DNA of 64,000 nucleotides, from NCBI GenBank assembly GCA_051814705.1, contig JBPWQW010000001.1, forward strand, positions 248,001 to 312,000, in the 5' to 3' direction. The position numbers and the translations under genes were made by a program. This DNA is from Geojedonia sp051814705. Lineage in GTDB: Bacteria; Bacteroidota; Bacteroidia; Flavobacteriales; Flavobacteriaceae. Position 1 is the first letter of the stretch; each line of letters begins with the position of its first letter. The notes under the pieces were generated by a model. The model searched no databases and was not told the DNA's origin. It was given only the letters and a program-made list of their open reading frames with translations. Of this stretch, positions 61,593 to 64,000 are shown one piece after another.

Positions 61593-62123
61593 TTAATGCT
61601 CTTTATCAATTAATTTAATTTCGCTCGCTCCAGTTTCTTTTAATAACTTGGTCAATTCCTCTTCATTGTTATGAACTGCTATTTCCATCAAAAAATGGTC
61701 ATCTGTAGTCCTCAAATCTGGGTTTTCAGCTTTTTTAAATGGCCATAATCTACTGCGTAAATAAAAGGTAATAACCATTAAATGCGCGGCAAAAAACACC
61801 GTTAATTCAAACATAATTGGGACAAAAGCTGGCATACTTGCAAAAAAGCTAAAACTTGGTTTTCCTCCAATATTTTGAGGCCAATCATCAATCATAATAT
61901 AATTCATCATTACAATAGACACGGCTAGGCCTAAACAGCCATACATAAAAGAGGCAATGGCTATTCTTGTCGGCTCCAATCCCATTGCTTTGTCCAGTCC
62001 ATGTACAGGAAAAGGGGTATATATCTCTTCAATATGATGTCTTTCGGCCTTAACTTTCTTAACAGCTGCCATTAAAACATCATCATCTGTATAAATAGCG
62101 TGAATTACTTTTGAAGCTTCCAT
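61593..62123 (-). CDS. actD: Alternative complex III subunit ActD (DUF3341)
   Basis: A 176-residue protein with two membrane helices (about 56-78 and 97-120). YTPFPVHGLDKAMG at about 36-49 is the DUF3341 signature, and KPSFSFFASMPAFVPIMFE follows in the second half. It is a structural subunit of ACIII. It lies eight bases after actC. Confidence 0.93.
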   Translation of the reverse strand: MEASKVIHAIYTDDDVLMAAVKKVKAERHHIEEIYTPFPVHGLDKAMGLEPTRIAIASFMYGCLGLAVSIVMMNYIMIDDWPQNIGGKPSFSFFASMPAFVPIMFELTVFFAAHLMVITFYLRSRLWPFKKAENPDLRTTDDHFLMEIAVHNNEEELTKLLKETGASEIKLIDKEH

Positions 62124-62131
62124 ATGCTACT

Positions 62132-63583
62132 TTATTTTTTTGTTTTATTAACGTTTCCTACTGATGTTCTTTCATCAGCTCCAGTACCTACCAAACTATC
62201 GCCTCTTTCTCTTATTTTTTTATAGCGCTCACCCGAACTTTTTAAAATGGTTTTTACCTCGGCTTGGGCAATGACTGGGAAGGTCCTTGCATATAATAAA
62301 AATAACACAAAGAAAAAACCAACGGTTCCAATGAAAATTCCTATGTCAACAAAGGTAGGTGAGAACATGGTCCAAGATGATGGTAAATAATCTCTATGTA
62401 AAGATGTCACGATAATCACAAAACGTTCAAACCACATTCCAATATTTACAACAATTGAAATAACGAATGAGAACATAATGCTTGTTCTTAATTTTTTGAA
62501 CCACATGAACTGTGGTGAAAACACATTACAACTCATCATAGTCCAATAGGCCCACCAATAAGGTCCTGTGGCTCTATTAAGGAAGGCGTATTGCTCATAT
62601 TCTACACCAGAATACCAAGCTATAAACAACTCCGTAATATAAGCTACTCCCACAATTGAACCCGTAATCATGATGACGATGTTCATTAATTCTATATGCT
62701 GAACTGTAATGTAGGCTTCAAGGCTACATACTTTTCTCATAATGATTAGCAAGGTGTTTACCATAGCAAAACCTGAGAAAACCGCCCCTGCAACAAAGTA
62801 AGGTGGGAAAATTGTAGTATGCCAACCTGGAATTACAGACGTAGCAAAGTCAAAGGATACAATAGTATGTACAGAAAGCACTAATGGTGTTGCTAGACCT
62901 GCAAGTACTAAAGACACTTCTTCAAAACGTTGCCAATCCTTGGCGCGTCCACTCCATCCAAAACTTAATAAAGAATAGATTTTCTTTTGAAACGGTTTTA
63001 CAGCTCTATCGCGTATCATGGCGAAATCTGGCAACAATCCTGTCCACCAGAACACTAAAGATACTGATAGATAGGTTGAGATTGCAAATACATCCCAAAG
63101 TAGGGGTGAGTTAAAATTAACCCACAATGAGCCAAATTGATTGGGGATGGGCAATACCCAATATCCTAACCATGGTCGTCCCATGTGAATGATTGGAAAT
63201 AATCCTGCTTGGATCACCGAGAAAATAGTCATCGCTTCTGCTGAGCGGTTAACTCCCATTCTCCATTTTTGACGGAAGAGTAAAAGAACGGCAGAAATCA
63301 ATGTTCCCGCATGTCCAATCCCTACCCACCATACAAAGTTGGTAATATCCCAGGCCCAGCCCACGGTTTTATTTAATCCCCAAGTACCAATACCGGTTGA
63401 AACGGTGTAAATAATACAGCCAATTCCCCAAAGGAAAGCTACTAATGCTATAGTAAATACAATCCACCAAGATCGGTTTGCTTTTCCTTCAACGGGTGCT
63501 GCCACATCTACCGATACATCGTGATATGATTTTTCACCTGCTACTAAGGGTCTTCTAATAGGTGCTTCGTAATGAGACGCCAT
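62132..63583 (-). CDS. actC: Alternative complex III subunit ActC (NrfD/PsrC-type quinol-binding subunit)
   Basis: A 483-residue protein with about ten membrane helices. Conserved blocks are FVWWVGIGHAGTLISA, HMGRPWLGYWVLP, SVHTIVSFDFATSVIPGWHTTIFPPYF (read as SFDFATSVIPGWHTTIFPPY) and MTGSIVGVAYITELF. The family's quinol site is formed by His and Asp residues in these blocks. It lies 22 bp after actB and eight bases before actD. Confidence 0.95.
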   Translation of the reverse strand: MASHYEAPIRRPLVAGEKSYHDVSVDVAAPVEGKANRSWWIVFTIALVAFLWGIGCIIYTVSTGIGTWGLNKTVGWAWDITNFVWWVGIGHAGTLISAVLLLFRQKWRMGVNRSAEAMTIFSVIQAGLFPIIHMGRPWLGYWVLPIPNQFGSLWVNFNSPLLWDVFAISTYLSVSLVFWWTGLLPDFAMIRDRAVKPFQKKIYSLLSFGWSGRAKDWQRFEEVSLVLAGLATPLVLSVHTIVSFDFATSVIPGWHTTIFPPYFVAGAVFSGFAMVNTLLIIMRKVCSLEAYITVQHIELMNIVIMITGSIVGVAYITELFIAWYSGVEYEQYAFLNRATGPYWWAYWTMMSCNVFSPQFMWFKKLRTSIMFSFVISIVVNIGMWFERFVIIVTSLHRDYLPSSWTMFSPTFVDIGIFIGTVGFFFVLFLLYARTFPVIAQAEVKTILKSSGERYKKIRERGDSLVGTGADERTSVGNVNKTKK

Positions 63584-63605
63584 AATTCTTTATAATGTTA
63601 ATTAA

Positions 63606-64000
63606 TTATGCTTCAGTTATATTTCTGACCTTTGTTTGATACATCACATTTGGTTTAGTACCAACGCTTTCCAGCAAATGGTACATACGATCATCTTCTA
63701 AAAGTTTTGAAACTTTACTTTCTTTATTATTGCCATCTCCAAAAACCATCGCTCCATTGCTACAGGCTAGAGAACAAGCAGTTTGGAATTCATCAGTTCT
63801 AACCTCACGGCCTTCACGTTTGGCATCCAATATAGTTTTTTGTGTTTTTTGAATACACAATGAACATTTTTCCATCACACCACGAGAACGCACCACTACG
63901 TCTGGGTTTAATACCATTCGGCCTAAATCATCATTCATGTGATAATCAAACTCATCGTTTTGAGCGTAAAGGAACCAGTTGAAACGGCGTACTTTATAAG
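63606..64000 (-). CDS. actB: Alternative complex III subunit ActB, 3' end (5' beyond window)
   Basis: The frame is open to the window edge, giving the last ~131 residues. It carries iron-sulfur ligands in VMEKCSLCIQKTQ and FQTACSLACSNGAMVFGD, as at the C-terminus of the large ActB protein (molybdopterin-like plus Fe-S domains), and begins within the window with VRRFNWFLYAQNDEFDY. Its missing N-terminal part and ActA should lie just outside. It is the first of the ACIII genes seen here. Confidence 0.9.
   Translation of the reverse strand, partial: YKVRRFNWFLYAQNDEFDYHMNDDLGRMVLNPDVVVRSRGVMEKCSLCIQKTQKTILDAKREGREVRTDEFQTACSLACSNGAMVFGDGNNKESKVSKLLEDDRMYHLLESVGTKPNVMYQTKVRNITEA

Overview
The window is a 64 kb stretch of a low-GC chromosome from a member of the Bacteroidota, almost certainly the family Flavobacteriaceae. 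The evidence is the content: SprA, a PorP/SprF protein and a RemB-like protein (type IX secretion and gliding), alternative complex III followed directly by cytochrome oxidase genes, a short ~287-residue sigma-A type factor, a HPPK-deoxynucleoside kinase fusion, DUF6089, and promoters of the Bacteroidota type (TTTG/TTG, about 19 bases, TAnnTTTG). I see no rRNA, tRNA, CRISPR array, prophage or insertion sequence. It looks like conserved core chromosome rather than an accessory island.

Layout. 0-8 kb: the folK/dNK fusion (cut by the window edge), a queuosine-precursor transporter, an AsmA protein, a divergent sigma-A/bS21 gene pair, DUF2797 and a GH3-family ligase. 8-12 kb, minus strand: tig, clpP, clpX (protein folding and proteolysis). 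12-16 kb: a small membrane protein, an esterase, pdxJ, then CBS protein and nadK. 15-22 kb, plus strand: an envelope cluster DUF6089, uppS, bamA, two Skp/OmpH chaperones, murI. 22-29 kb: gamma-carbonic anhydrase-like protein, an orphan PorP/SprF, an Nfu-type Fe-S carrier, a DUF255 thioredoxin-like lipoprotein, MscS, tsaB. 28-31 kb: an adaptor and TolC without an inner-membrane pump. 31-36.5 kb: cytochrome oxidase accessory subunits and assembly factors (heme O synthase, two subunit III proteins, subunit IV, SCO, a cysteine-less SCO-like protein, DUF420, a small CxxC protein). 37-50 kb, minus strand: ruvA, sprA, gcvH, vanZ, tonB, a frameshifted second tonB and remB. 50-56.5 kb: malic enzyme, queG, a lipoprotein, a three-domain AraC regulator, ruvB. 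56.7-64 kb: the alternative complex III operon (actB-C-D-E-F) running into coxB and coxA.

How the parts fit. The two respiratory loci together encode a quinol to cytochrome c to oxygen chain (ACIII plus aa3-type oxidase) with its heme and copper assembly factors. SprA, PorP/SprF, TonB and RemB serve protein export and gliding in the outer membrane. BamA/Skp/UppS/MurI build the envelope. The transporter at 0.9 kb and queG at 52.5 kb both belong to queuosine salvage/synthesis.

The observations most worth checking are: (1) the sigma-A/bS21 pair, which looks like divergent paralogues of the housekeeping versions; (2) a tonB paralogue broken by one missing base in an A6 run; (3) a SCO-family protein that has lost the copper-binding cysteines; (4) a pair of 21-bp tandem repeats next to an AraC-family regulator; (5) at least five genes, including sprA, bamA and ctaB, that lack any in-frame ATG and must start at TTG or GTG. 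I did not find a clearly new multi-gene system. All family calls are from reading the sequence and recall of families; no database search was run.
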